A stretch of DNA of 64,000 nt, taken from the NCBI RefSeq assembly GCF_039710355.1, contig NZ_JBDKWZ010000024.1, forward strand, positions 51,652 through 115,651, read 5' to 3'. This document shows, piece after piece, positions 17,254 through 26,081 of the stretch. The notes beneath the pieces are model-generated. The model was not told where the DNA came from, made no database searches, and saw nothing but the letters and a program-made list of their open reading frames with translations. Origin of the DNA: Rapidithrix thailandica. Its GTDB lineage: Bacteria; Bacteroidota; Bacteroidia; Cytophagales; Flammeovirgaceae. How positions within the stretch are numbered: the first letter of the stretch is position 1; each line of letters begins with the position of its first letter. A program made the translations under genes and the position numbers.

Positions 17254-17274
17254 TAATGCAATAAGGTTGCATTA
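17254..17274 (-). promoter_or_regulatory. Operator-like palindrome 2, TAATGCAA-N5-TTGCATTA
   Basis: A perfect 8-bp inverted repeat with a 5-base spacer (TAAGG). It contains the same TGCAA-N5-TTGCA core as the site at 17218-17232. Two equal cores 39 bp apart upstream of a metal-uptake-type receptor look like a duplicated operator. Confidence 0.65.
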
Positions 17275-17445
17275 TATAAATTTTAGCCTTCCATACTTAG
17301 CCTTGTTTTCGGTGAAGGGAATTGTTTGCCAATGGCTAATCATCAACAGGTTACAAGGAGGGGGCAGGCACCACATGGATTTTCAAAAAGAAGATAAAAA
17401 TAGTTGAGAGAAGGTGGGCAGCGTTAATTCTATAAAGAAATGATA

Positions 17446-18077
17446 TTATGTTTCTGAAAAGCAGTTTGTGGTTTCGAGATGTATCTTGATTTTATTTATC
17501 CACTCTTTATCCTCTTTTTCAACAATTACCGTGGAGAAGCGGTGTCGTTGTCCTTCGATCGCAACACCTTTAGAATCATCTATATGAAGGTCAATGTTAA
17601 ATGCCGGAGGGTATTTGGAACAGGATATTCTCCTACGGTTTAGAGCATGTTTAAAATTCGTTTTTGGTGATAAAAATTCTCAGTTTAGGGTTCTCAGAAA
17701 AGTATTTTTGAGAAGAATAATAGCATTATTTGACGAAAAAATGCTGCACTGAGGTTCGTGAAATGAGAGTTCTTAACCCAAAGGATGAAATTTAAACATG
17801 CTCTCGGTTCTTTTCTGTTTTGGTATTCATTAATGATAAAATCCGTTTTTATCCCGTAGGTGAGCAGTTGAAATTTAATTTTGAACTTGGACCGGAAAGA
17901 GGTGGTATAAATACCCGTTGTATAACCTTGTTGCTGCAAGTCCCTGAAGAGGGCAATGCTGCCTTTACGGATAAATTCAACTCCTAAAAACTTTTGCCAA
18001 AAACTCCGATGTTCTGTTTGAAAGTCTTCTTCTTGAGCGGGAATTAAAGTATCATCAAGATCAAAGGATACGACCAT
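17446..18077 (-). pseudogene. HAD-superfamily phosphatase gene interrupted by a small foldback element
   Basis: The N-terminal half starts at ATG 18077 (MVVSFDLDDTLIP, with the HAD motif I DLDDT) and runs through GYTTGIYTTSFRS to NEYQNRKEP at about 17805. There an insert of about 161 bases begins, and the reading frame runs on only to a premature stop at 17694. The missing C-terminal half is still present at 17640 down to 17446: RRRISCSKYPPAFNIDLHIDDSKG (described here as the cysteine-proline loop and the acidic HIDDS of motif IV), then GQRHRFSTVIVEKEDKEWINKI and a TAA stop. Removing 17643-17803 rejoins both halves in one frame as KEP-I-N-RRRISC, giving about 157 residues. Both halves look undamaged otherwise, so the insertion is probably recent. 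Confidence 0.85.
17643..17803. mobile_element. 161-bp foldback / MITE-like element with GAGCATGTTTAAA ends
   Basis: The ends are exact inverted repeats (GAGCATGTTTAAA on the left, its complement at 17791-17803; one more matching base lies outside on each side). The similarity of the two arms continues, imperfectly, for about 55 bases each way (blocks TTTGG, TCTCA and CTCAG in the same order), so the element can fold on itself. It encodes nothing. It is flanked by CGGTT on both sides (17636-17640 and 17805-17809), a possible target duplication. It splits the HAD gene, and a related end lies at 44976-44987. Confidence 0.8.
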
Positions 18078-18117
18078 GGAGTTAAAGTATTTTGCGTGAA
18101 TAACAAAAGAAGAGCTT

Positions 18118-18177
18118 GCCTAAAAAGTCGATATAGTATAGCCACAAAGGTTTACACATGGCTTTTTAGACAGTTCC
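18118..18177. repeat. Dispersed intergenic repeat, copy C (short form)
   Basis: A 60-base block, GCCTAAAAAGTCGATATAG ... TTTTTAGACAGTTCC, with inverted ends (CCTAAAAAGTC / TCTAAAAAGCC) and the inner TATAGCCACAAAGG. Read on the minus strand it starts GGAACTGTCTA and ends GGCTATACTATATCGAC, the same ends as the longer copies at 7600-7730 and 45055-45194. It lies just upstream of the broken HAD gene. Confidence 0.65.
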
Positions 18178-18198
18178 TTTTCAATTAGAGATGTTGTT

Positions 18199-19863
18199 TT
18201 AGTTGTGACTGCTCAGGTCAAAATATTTTTCAATCTTTTCTTGTTTATTCGTTTTTTGAAGATCGATCTCAAGGTTGTCAAAGCTAATAATATCTACGAC
18301 TTCATTGGCACCGTCATCGTATTTAATCTGTACCTTGTCATTTACTTGAGTAACGGGAAGCTCATTGGAAACCAGCGAACTTCCGATGAAAATTTTATTT
18401 TCATAATTTTTTAGTATCAGATAGTAATGTGTATTTCCGTTTCGGATATCACTGGCGATTTTGGATACGGTGGTTGTAATATCAAATGTTTGTACTGCAC
18501 TACTGGGAACGATAGCATTTCCACGGCTATTCAGTGCATTTTTAAATTCCCGGAGGGCTTCTTTCATGTTATTTCCTACCCCTACGATGGTATAATCTTC
18601 TACGGAAACCATTGCGAGCATTTTGATAAGGCCAGCCTGGTCTTTTAAAGACATGACATAGGTGGGAATGCCATTGATATTATATGTAATTGGGAAAGAG
18701 GATACATATCTTTTTTCCTGTACCTTACCCATCGCAGAATTTTGGGCGGCTTGTTCTGTGGCCCCTACTTGTTTGTACCATACGGTTTCTTTGGTACGGG
18801 TGTCCACGAGGGCGAAACCCACTGTTCCCTGATCTTTTCCTACGGAAGTAAGCCCTGTATACCAGTAGGATTTATTATCGGAGCCATATACCAGGGAGAT
18901 CCCTTGGGTGGTGGTTAATTTATCTTGATTGGAAAAGTTCCAGTAGCCTCTGACAAATTCCCCCCAGTCGTTTAATTGATTGAGTACAAAATTTTCCGGT
19001 TGAATCCGGTCTATCCAAAGTGGAGCTTTGTTTATGGAGTATTCCTTTATCTCTCCGGTTTCGGTAGCTACCGTAATGACTCCGGTCGCATCAGCTCCTT
19101 CAAATCCGATCTTTTTATCCAATAAGGTTACCACCCAATACGGTTTTCCCTGATCGTCCAACTCAAACGTAAAATCAGTAAAACCTTTTGTCATATAGCC
19201 ATTAAAGTAAATATGCCTGGCCAGGTTTTCAGCCATAAAGGCGGCTGGTTGGTATTTAATCAACACTGGATGATCGTTGATATTTTGAACAAGTTTGACA
19301 TCCCGTTCATTGGTTGCGGAAACCATTACATAGCCGTTGGTTCCCTGCCGGTTATTAAACCATTTAAAAAAGCCGGAGTGTAGTAAGGGAGCGACCCAAT
19401 AGAGTTTTCCATTGACTTTTTGGATGTTAAAATCTCCTAAGTTCACTTGACTACCCAAGGAAGGTTTGGTACCTAACACCTTATCCCCTAGTTTATAAGC
19501 CATGGCTTTGTCTACAATTCTGATTTCTTCGGTGGAAATAGGTGCTACATGAGTGGCAAAATCATCTCCATTGTTGACTTCTCCAATCAAATTCCGGTAT
19601 TCGGCACTTTTAAATAAGGCCCATGAAGTGAAGAGGGGAACTAATGTTAAATAACCGAAAGATAGGCAAAGGGCAATGAGTAGGGTAGCGCGAAACCGGC
19701 TTTGCTTTTGAAACTTAACGTCCAGAAAGTAAATGCTACCTATGATCAGGGTGATAAGTAAAGGTAAACCATAAAAGCCATGGTTGATAGTAGGTAATCC
19801 TACATAAAAGCCTGTCCCGCCTAATCCAAACACTAAGAGAATATAAGTAATGAGTTTTTTCAT
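18199..19863 (-). CDS. Membrane protein with repeated PepSY-like extracytoplasmic units
   Basis: A 554-residue protein with three membrane segments at the N-terminus (about 4-22, 30-47 and 59-80), then a large soluble part that should lie outside the membrane. That part holds at least four related units of a strand-turn-strand pattern: KLYWVAPLLHSGFF, KPYWVVTLLDKK then GVITVATETGEI, KSYWYTGLTS then GFALVDTRTKETVW, and PTYVMSLKDQ then MVSVEDYTIVG. These resemble PepSY-type modules. No catalytic motif is seen. I do not recognise the family with certainty and propose no function. The ATG at 19863 gives a clean N-terminal membrane segment. It is followed by repeat copy C and the broken HAD gene. 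Confidence 0.8.
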   Translation of the reverse strand: MKKLITYILLVFGLGGTGFYVGLPTINHGFYGLPLLITLIIGSIYFLDVKFQKQSRFRATLLIALCLSFGYLTLVPLFTSWALFKSAEYRNLIGEVNNGDDFATHVAPISTEEIRIVDKAMAYKLGDKVLGTKPSLGSQVNLGDFNIQKVNGKLYWVAPLLHSGFFKWFNNRQGTNGYVMVSATNERDVKLVQNINDHPVLIKYQPAAFMAENLARHIYFNGYMTKGFTDFTFELDDQGKPYWVVTLLDKKIGFEGADATGVITVATETGEIKEYSINKAPLWIDRIQPENFVLNQLNDWGEFVRGYWNFSNQDKLTTTQGISLVYGSDNKSYWYTGLTSVGKDQGTVGFALVDTRTKETVWYKQVGATEQAAQNSAMGKVQEKRYVSSFPITYNINGIPTYVMSLKDQAGLIKMLAMVSVEDYTIVGVGNNMKEALREFKNALNSRGNAIVPSSAVQTFDITTTVSKIASDIRNGNTHYYLILKNYENKIFIGSSLVSNELPVTQVNDKVQIKYDDGANEVVDIISFDNLEIDLQKTNKQEKIEKYFDLSSHN

Positions 19864-20449
19864 AGAAGTTAATGATCTAAGAGAGAGTATGCGATTGATA
19901 AAAATAAAATTTTATTAATTAGTAATTTGTCTATTGAATATTTTACGAAAAAAGAAGGGGGGAAGATATTGTTTTGTGTTTGGCCCGGTAGGAGGAAATA
20001 CGCTACTTAAAATTAGTGTAAAGGAAATGAAAGAGTTTTGTCAGTGTTTTTGGTGATTGAAAAGTAAATTGATAGCTTGTTAGAAGAATAGTTGGTAATA
20101 TAGATAGAATATTAACTATTTATCGAAAAATAAGGTAAAAACAGAATAATAATTTATAGCCCTGTGCTTTTTTATTAAAATTACAATACTATTTTTTTCA
20201 TGCAATTAGTATACTTAAAAGTGAAGTGGTTTACGCATATAGTTTTTGACCGAAGATGGAATCAAAACCGGCTCATCAAGGCACTTTTTGAAAAGAATAG
20301 CCAAAGCTATTGTTGCAAAAAGTAAGACAGAGGAGGTATTTTTGAAACATTTTTCAGGAAAAAGAAAAAGGTTAATTCACTTCAGTATTAAAAACATTGA
20401 GTACGATATTGATTTCCTCTTGTAAATTACAATTCATAAATTGACACTA
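19864..20449. other. 586-base divergent intergenic region
   Basis: An A/T-rich region between the divergent PepSY-like and DUF3857 genes. It must hold both promoters. I see no convincing TAnnTTTG element at the right distance, no strong hairpin and no gene remnant. Confidence 0.5.
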
Positions 20450-22375
20450 ATGATTCGTTGCATTTCCCTGATTGCTGTGATGTGCTTTGTTGGGCATATC
20501 CCCTTTATTGCTTTTTCTCAGAAAGTTGATGAGGAGTTCTTGGCTAAAGCCAAAGCTTTTAAAGAAGAGTTTCCCGATGAGGATATCGTCTTGCTTAGCT
20601 CCCGCTCACAGTATGATTTTAGGTTTTCCAAAAAGCAGAACTCATTGGAAGTGGCGCTAAAGGAAGCCAATCAATACCTGACGTTAAATAGCAATGTAGA
20701 ATATACGATCCGGAATTATTACAATGATAATTCTTATATAGAATCTTATTCTCTTAAAACAGCCAGGGGTAAATCCTTTGATCACGATAAATATTGCGGG
20801 CATTACCGCCAAGGGGATATCTTTTATTCGGATGCCCAATTGTGTGCGTACCATTTTGAAAGCTTATATCAAGGCAGGTTGATCGTGTATGAATCCGGAA
20901 AGGTATATAAAGATCCCAAGTATTTGACGTACACATTTTTTCACGAAGACATTCCCAGTCAAAAGCGTGAAATTGAGCTTAAGGTCCCGGACTGGGCGGA
21001 GGTAGAATTGGTGGAGAGGAATTTTGAAGGGTATGAGATCCGCAAAGAAGTGAAAAAGTCAGAAAAAGAAGGAACGACTTCTTATATCTATACACTGGAA
21101 AATGTGGAGGCTTTTCCCAAAGAAGACGATGTGCCGGGCTACCTGCATTTTTTACCCCATATTTTAATTTTGACTAAATCGTATACGTACGGAGGTAAAA
21201 AAGAAACGGTACTTGCCTCTACGGATGACCTGTACCGTTGGTATGCTTCGCTTACGGCTTTGAATCAAGTGGATACCGGCAAATTAAAAGCCAAGGTAGA
21301 TGAATTGACCCAAGGGCTGAATTCTACGGAAGAAAAAATCAAGGCCGTATATTATTGGGTACAGGACAATATCCAGTACATAGCTTTTGAAAACGGATTG
21401 GCCGGATTTAAACCGGAGGATTCTCATAAGGTGTTTTTCAAACGGTATGGCGATTGTAAAGGAATGGCCAACCTTACCAAAGATATGTTGAAACTGGCAG
21501 GAATAGATGCCCGGCTCACTTGGATTGGCACCAGCAAAATTCCTTATTCTTATGATATCCCTTCGCTAGCCGTGGATAACCATATGATTTGTACTGTGAT
21601 AGAAGGTGATAAACGCTACATTCTGGATGCTACTGAGAAATTCAATCCGGTAAGTTTACATGCGGAGCGGATTCAAGGTAAGCAAATTATGATTGAAGAC
21701 GGGTCTTCTTATCTTATTGAAGAGGTACCACAGGAACCTCTTGAACGATATTTATGTAAAACCGACCTTCAATTTGAATTAGCCGATCAAAAACTTCAAG
21801 GGAAAGGGGCCTATACCATCGATGGAGAGTATAAAAAGAACTTGCTAAATGTGGCGAATTCCATTGAGAACGAGAAGCTTGAAAAATTCATGAAATCCAT
21901 TGTGTCGGGCAATGGAAACCCCGATCAGTTTGAGGTTTCGGAATACTCGGAGTTAAAGCGGGAACAACCCTTGGAAATTGTGTACCGATTTACCTTGGAA
22001 AATCACGTGAATGCTTTTGATAAAGAACTGTACCTGGACCTGGATTTTATAGAAGAATTTAAAGGTGGAAAAGTAAAAGAGGAACGAAAAGTGCCACTGG
22101 ACTTTGGTAGGAAGGTTTTCAGGGAGACCGTAGCAGAACTTACGATTCCTCAAGGGTATAAAGTAAACTATGTACCGGAGCCTGTTTCCGTGGAAAATGA
22201 GTATTTCAAATTTGATTTGAAATACGAATTGCAATCAGGCAAAGTCGTCTACACAAAAGAAATTAAAATCTTTGACAAACTCCTTCCGGCTTCCCAATTC
22301 AATGCCTGGAACAATGCTGTCAAAAAGCTCAACCAATTTTATAATGATCAACTTATCCTTCAGTCTCATGAATAA
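20450..22375 (+). CDS. DUF3857 / transglutaminase-like protein with an intact catalytic triad
   Basis: A secreted protein of 641 residues from ATG 20450 (a TTG three codons earlier is less likely), with a signal peptide ending about IAFSQ. The first part is a DUF3857 beta domain; the middle is a transglutaminase-like domain with KAVYYWVQDNIQY, then the catalytic cysteine in YGDCKGMANLTKDML. His in VDNHMICTVI and Asp in YILDATEKF complete the Cys-His-Asp triad. A C-terminal beta domain (about 430-640) follows. Bacteroidota encode many of these; they probably act on peptides or cell-wall amines in the periplasm, but the substrates are unproven. Its stop overlaps the start of a paralogue by 8 bases, so the two are made together. 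Confidence 0.9.
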   Translation: MIRCISLIAVMCFVGHIPFIAFSQKVDEEFLAKAKAFKEEFPDEDIVLLSSRSQYDFRFSKKQNSLEVALKEANQYLTLNSNVEYTIRNYYNDNSYIESYSLKTARGKSFDHDKYCGHYRQGDIFYSDAQLCAYHFESLYQGRLIVYESGKVYKDPKYLTYTFFHEDIPSQKREIELKVPDWAEVELVERNFEGYEIRKEVKKSEKEGTTSYIYTLENVEAFPKEDDVPGYLHFLPHILILTKSYTYGGKKETVLASTDDLYRWYASLTALNQVDTGKLKAKVDELTQGLNSTEEKIKAVYYWVQDNIQYIAFENGLAGFKPEDSHKVFFKRYGDCKGMANLTKDMLKLAGIDARLTWIGTSKIPYSYDIPSLAVDNHMICTVIEGDKRYILDATEKFNPVSLHAERIQGKQIMIEDGSSYLIEEVPQEPLERYLCKTDLQFELADQKLQGKGAYTIDGEYKKNLLNVANSIENEKLEKFMKSIVSGNGNPDQFEVSEYSELKREQPLEIVYRFTLENHVNAFDKELYLDLDFIEEFKGGKVKEERKVPLDFGRKVFRETVAELTIPQGYKVNYVPEPVSVENEYFKFDLKYELQSGKVVYTKEIKIFDKLLPASQFNAWNNAVKKLNQFYNDQLILQSHE

Positions 22376-24560
22376 GAAGTATTATCCTCGTAGTATTTTA
22401 TTTCTCTTTGTTACGCTTCTGTATTCCGGATGGAGCCAGGCGTCCGGTATTGGCTATACGGAAGATGGAAAGCGGGCCGCGGAGCTTAAACAGCTGATGT
22501 GGCAAAGTGGCGACCCGGACTTTGACGTTACCGAAGTGCCCGAAAAGTGGGCCAATAAGTCGGCGGTAATTATTGCCAAGTCTAATAACTTAAGTTATCG
22601 AAAAGGAGCCATGGTTTCCCGTTTGTATTTTAATCGCGCTATCCATACCCGGATTAAATTACAAGACCAAAGTGCCCTGGAGGAATACGCCCAATTTGGT
22701 ATCCCTGAGAATTATATGTATCGTAATACAGAGTATTCTTACTATGCCGGATTTAAAGTGATTAAACCCAGCGGGAAAGAAATAGAAATTCCATTGGGGA
22801 GTGCCGTGAAAGAAGAGCGGCAAGTCAATCAAAAGGGATTCAATAAACTGAAGTTAGCGATTCCGAATCTGGAGTTAGGAGATATTTTAGATTATTATAT
22901 TGCTGAAGAACAAACGATTTATCTGAACCAATCCAAATACTATAGTTTTGATCCGGTCATTTTTCAACTTCACGATGACTACCCAGTGATCAAACAGAAG
23001 ATTTCATTTGATGTACTCAGAAGGTGTTTTATCAATTTGAAATCACTTAATGGCGCTCCCGATTTTCAACTTTCCGAGGATGCCAAAGATGATAAAAACC
23101 ATTATTCTTTGGAAGATGGCAACCGGGAAAGTACAAAAGATATTCGTTGGTTTTATCCTAACCGTGCCTTGCCCACTATTAAGTTTAAAGTAACCTATGC
23201 ATCCGGTATGGCTGCAACAGCGACATCTTCGTTTATCGGTGAACCGGGGAAGTTAAAATCGGAAGTTAGCGAAGTGGAGATCAAAAACTTTTTAAGGTAC
23301 ATGATTAAAAATGCTTCTTATAATTACAGCAGTTTACCTTTCTTAATGAGGGACCGTTTCAAGAAAGAAGATCCGCTTACACGTGCCCAACAGGCTTATT
23401 ATGTATATCGCTGTTTTGAGCATGTGGAAAATTCAGAAGTTGCATTATTGAATGAGGGAAATCCAAATCCCGCAAAAGGATCGTTCATGGGTATGATCAA
23501 AATATCCGATTACTATAAGGAACAAAAAATTCCTCATGAGATTTTGATTGCGGTTCCCCGGTTTATTTCCGGAATTGACGAGCTGATTTTAGAAAATGAA
23601 TTGAGTTATTTGTTGAAGGTGAATGTGGGAGACTCTCCCTTTTATATAAGCCGGTTTACGAATCATTCCACCATCGGGGAGATTGATGAAAATTTGCAGG
23701 GAGTAGAAGCGTATTTCTTAGATGGCTTGGTTAAAGACAAAAAATGGGAATTGAAAAAGGTGGAAATTCCGGTGTCTTCACATGAGGAAAACCGTACGGA
23801 AGCCCAATATACACTTGAAATAACCGATCTCAACGAAGGAAAAATAAAGATAGCTGTGCTTAAGGCCACTATTGGTGCGAACAGGGTTTATGATCAAAAT
23901 GTATTGATGGATGAATACGATTATATAGAGGAAGAACGGAAGGCCTATAAACTTGCAGACAAAATTGCCTCTATGAAGAAAAAAGAAATGAAGAAGTATC
24001 TTGAACTAAGGGAATCGTATAAGGCAAACCGGCAGGAAAAACTCTATGAACGGCTGAAAATCTACATGGAAAATAACTTTCCGCTAACCATTGAGGAAGT
24101 CAGTGATTTTAAAATAGAAAATACCGGAAGGTTCCATGATAAACCCGACTTCACTTATGCATGTAATGTGGAAACCAGCGGTGGTATCAAGAAAGTAGGC
24201 CCAAATTATTTGTTGGACATCGGAAAATTTATAGAAGGGCAAGTAGAGCTACAGCAAAAAGAACTGGATAGAAAATACGATGTGTATATGCCGTATGCAC
24301 GATCATTTGCTTATACTGTGGAATTGAAAATTCCGGAGGGTTATAAAGTACAAGGTTTGGAAAAATTGAAGGTTGCCGTAGAAAACGAAACCGGAGGCTT
24401 TACCAGTAAGGCGCAAATCCAGGGTGACCGCTTGGTCATCACTACCGAAAAATATTATAGCTCCAACTTTGTAAAACAAGAAAAATGGCCTTTGATGGTG
24501 GAATTTCTAAAAGCCGCTTCTGATTTTAATAAACTGCAAATTCTATTGAAAAGGACTTAA
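22368..24560 (+). CDS. DUF3857-domain protein with a degenerate transglutaminase domain
   Basis: A 730-residue paralogue of the upstream gene, starting at ATG 22368 inside its last codons. It has a signal peptide (1-24, ending WSQAS), a DUF3857 region (GAMVSRLYFNRAIHTRIKLQD, YSYYAGFKVIKPSGKEIEIPLG), a middle domain and a C-terminal beta domain. Where the upstream protein has YGDCKGMANLTKDML, this one has KGSFMGMIKISDYYK: the catalytic cysteine and its Gly-Asp-Cys-Lys setting are gone. The alignment of the surrounding helices is still visible (TRAQQAYYVYRCFEHV before it, EILIAVPRF after). It may be a structural or regulatory partner of the active enzyme. A strong terminator follows at 24591. 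Confidence 0.88.
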   Translation: MNKKYYPRSILFLFVTLLYSGWSQASGIGYTEDGKRAAELKQLMWQSGDPDFDVTEVPEKWANKSAVIIAKSNNLSYRKGAMVSRLYFNRAIHTRIKLQDQSALEEYAQFGIPENYMYRNTEYSYYAGFKVIKPSGKEIEIPLGSAVKEERQVNQKGFNKLKLAIPNLELGDILDYYIAEEQTIYLNQSKYYSFDPVIFQLHDDYPVIKQKISFDVLRRCFINLKSLNGAPDFQLSEDAKDDKNHYSLEDGNRESTKDIRWFYPNRALPTIKFKVTYASGMAATATSSFIGEPGKLKSEVSEVEIKNFLRYMIKNASYNYSSLPFLMRDRFKKEDPLTRAQQAYYVYRCFEHVENSEVALLNEGNPNPAKGSFMGMIKISDYYKEQKIPHEILIAVPRFISGIDELILENELSYLLKVNVGDSPFYISRFTNHSTIGEIDENLQGVEAYFLDGLVKDKKWELKKVEIPVSSHEENRTEAQYTLEITDLNEGKIKIAVLKATIGANRVYDQNVLMDEYDYIEEERKAYKLADKIASMKKKEMKKYLELRESYKANRQEKLYERLKIYMENNFPLTIEEVSDFKIENTGRFHDKPDFTYACNVETSGGIKKVGPNYLLDIGKFIEGQVELQQKELDRKYDVYMPYARSFAYTVELKIPEGYKVQGLEKLKVAVENETGGFTSKAQIQGDRLVITTEKYYSSNFVKQEKWPLMVEFLKAASDFNKLQILLKRT

Positions 24561-24590
24561 TATAATCGTTCTCAATAATCTTACCTCTTA

Positions 24591-24618
24591 TGCGCGTCTT
24601 TGGACGCGCATTTTTTTT
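24591..24618 (+). terminator. Strong rho-independent terminator
   Basis: TGCGCGTC (24591-24598) and GACGCGCA (24603-24610) with a 4-base loop, then eight T (24611-24618). It ends the DUF3857 pair. Confidence 0.95.
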
Positions 24619-24837
24619 ACCCGGATCTTGCCCGTTTTCCTTTTTCTCCTTCATCATTTCTTAACATAGCCTTGATTAACACTTTACATTGGCAATAGTA
24701 GATTTTTTTCGTTCAGGTTGTCTTAAGAGTGAAGAATCGTAAACAAGTGAAAGAATTAACAAAACGATTGTTGGAATATAGAGTGATGATTATAAAGTAA
24801 TTGTGATTTTGAAAATATTGAATTTTGGCTTGAATCC

Positions 24838-25848
24838 ATGAACCATAAACGATTTACAGAACTAGCAACAAAATATTTATCCGGTGAACTATCCACAGAG
24901 GAAATTGGCGAACTGGATATGTATTTGGCAAATGAAGAGTACAGGAGACAATTTCAGACAATTTCATCCCAATGGAATATTGCAAAGCGGAATTTTACTC
25001 AACATGAATTTGATATTCAAAAAGGAAAAGCAAAGCTGTATGCAAAGATTAGAAGGCATGATGCTTCCTTTGGGGCAAAGAAAAAGACAATACACTTGAA
25101 TCCTCTTTTTTGGAAAGTTGCAGCCAGTGTATTGGTTCTCTTGACTTTGGCCTGGTGGGTATGGCAACAGCCTGCACCAACTGCTCCGGGCATTGTCTGG
25201 AAAGAGATTTCGACCCAACCCGGGCAAAAAACAATTTTAAGCTTGGGGGATGGGACACAGATTACACTAAATGCAGGTTCCGTACTTCGCTATCCGGAGA
25301 GCTTTCAAGACAGCATCCGGTGGGTGCATTTAATGGGAGAGGCATTCTTTGATGTGGCGAGCAACCCGGACAAGCCTTTTATTGTGCGAAGCGGAAGGCT
25401 GGATACAAGGGTTCTGGGTACGAAGTTCAATGTGAAATCCTACGAAGAGGAAGAAATTGCACGGGTTTCTTTGGTAGAAGGGAAGGTGGAAGTAACCACT
25501 CCGTCCAACAAAAAAGTAGTGCTAAACCCGAAACAGGAAATCTTGTATCAAAAAGATCGACAAGATATAACCGTCAAAGAATTTACACCGCTCAAAGTGG
25601 TAGGGTGGAAGGAGAATACCTTTATTATGGAAAATGAACCTTTGAAAAACTTATTGCCTCTACTGGAGCGCAACTTTGGTGTGGAAATTCAATTAACCGA
25701 TACTCAATTGGCAAATTGTAAAATTACTGCGGATTTCCGAGGAGAATCCGTCTGGACGATGCTGGAAGTGTTGAAATACACCACCGGTATTGAGTATGAT
25801 TTTTTAAATGATAAAACCATAGTGTTGAATGGAAACGGCTGCAATTAA
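24838..25848 (+). CDS. FecR-family anti-sigma factor
   Basis: A 336-residue inner-membrane regulator. The N-terminal cytoplasmic part (1-85; FTELATKYLSGELSTEEIGEL) is the anti-sigma region. One membrane segment lies at about 92-108 (VAASVLVLLTLAWWVW). The periplasmic FecR domain follows (QKTILSLGDGTQITLNAGS, GEAFFDVASNPDKPFIVRSG, VLGTKFNVKSYEEE). The C-terminal DUF4974 part (MENEPLKNLLPLLERNFGVEI) should contact the STN domain of the receptor downstream. It normally holds an ECF sigma factor encoded just upstream, yet the upstream neighbour here is an unrelated DUF3857 gene. It precedes the SusC-like receptor by 233 bases, and the SusC gene carries the matching STN domain. Confidence 0.93.
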   Translation: MNHKRFTELATKYLSGELSTEEIGELDMYLANEEYRRQFQTISSQWNIAKRNFTQHEFDIQKGKAKLYAKIRRHDASFGAKKKTIHLNPLFWKVAASVLVLLTLAWWVWQQPAPTAPGIVWKEISTQPGQKTILSLGDGTQITLNAGSVLRYPESFQDSIRWVHLMGEAFFDVASNPDKPFIVRSGRLDTRVLGTKFNVKSYEEEEIARVSLVEGKVEVTTPSNKKVVLNPKQEILYQKDRQDITVKEFTPLKVVGWKENTFIMENEPLKNLLPLLERNFGVEIQLTDTQLANCKITADFRGESVWTMLEVLKYTTGIEYDFLNDKTIVLNGNGCN

Positions 25849-25963
25849 TTCTGGGGGGAAGGATTGTTGGCCCATCAACGAAAGCTACTGCGTCAATCCG
25901 AAATATAACAATGTACTGCCTATGAAGTAGACCTTGATTCATAAGTCTGTCCAATAAAGAGAA

Positions 25964-25985
25964 AGTGTCCTTTGCCAAGGACACT
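25964..25985 (+). promoter_or_regulatory. Hairpin in the FecR-SusC spacer
   Basis: A perfect 9-bp hairpin, AGTGTCCTT (25964-25972) and AAGGACACT (25977-25985), with a 4-base loop, 97 bases before the SusC ATG. No T tract follows, so it is more likely a leader structure or attenuation/stability element than a full terminator. Confidence 0.45.
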
Positions 25986-26081
25986 CTCCAATCACTTTCA
26001 CAACGGTGCGATGACAAGCTGCGGGGCGGTCATCACCCGATGCTTAAGTTCTAATGTATTACATCAAAACATTACAAAGAT

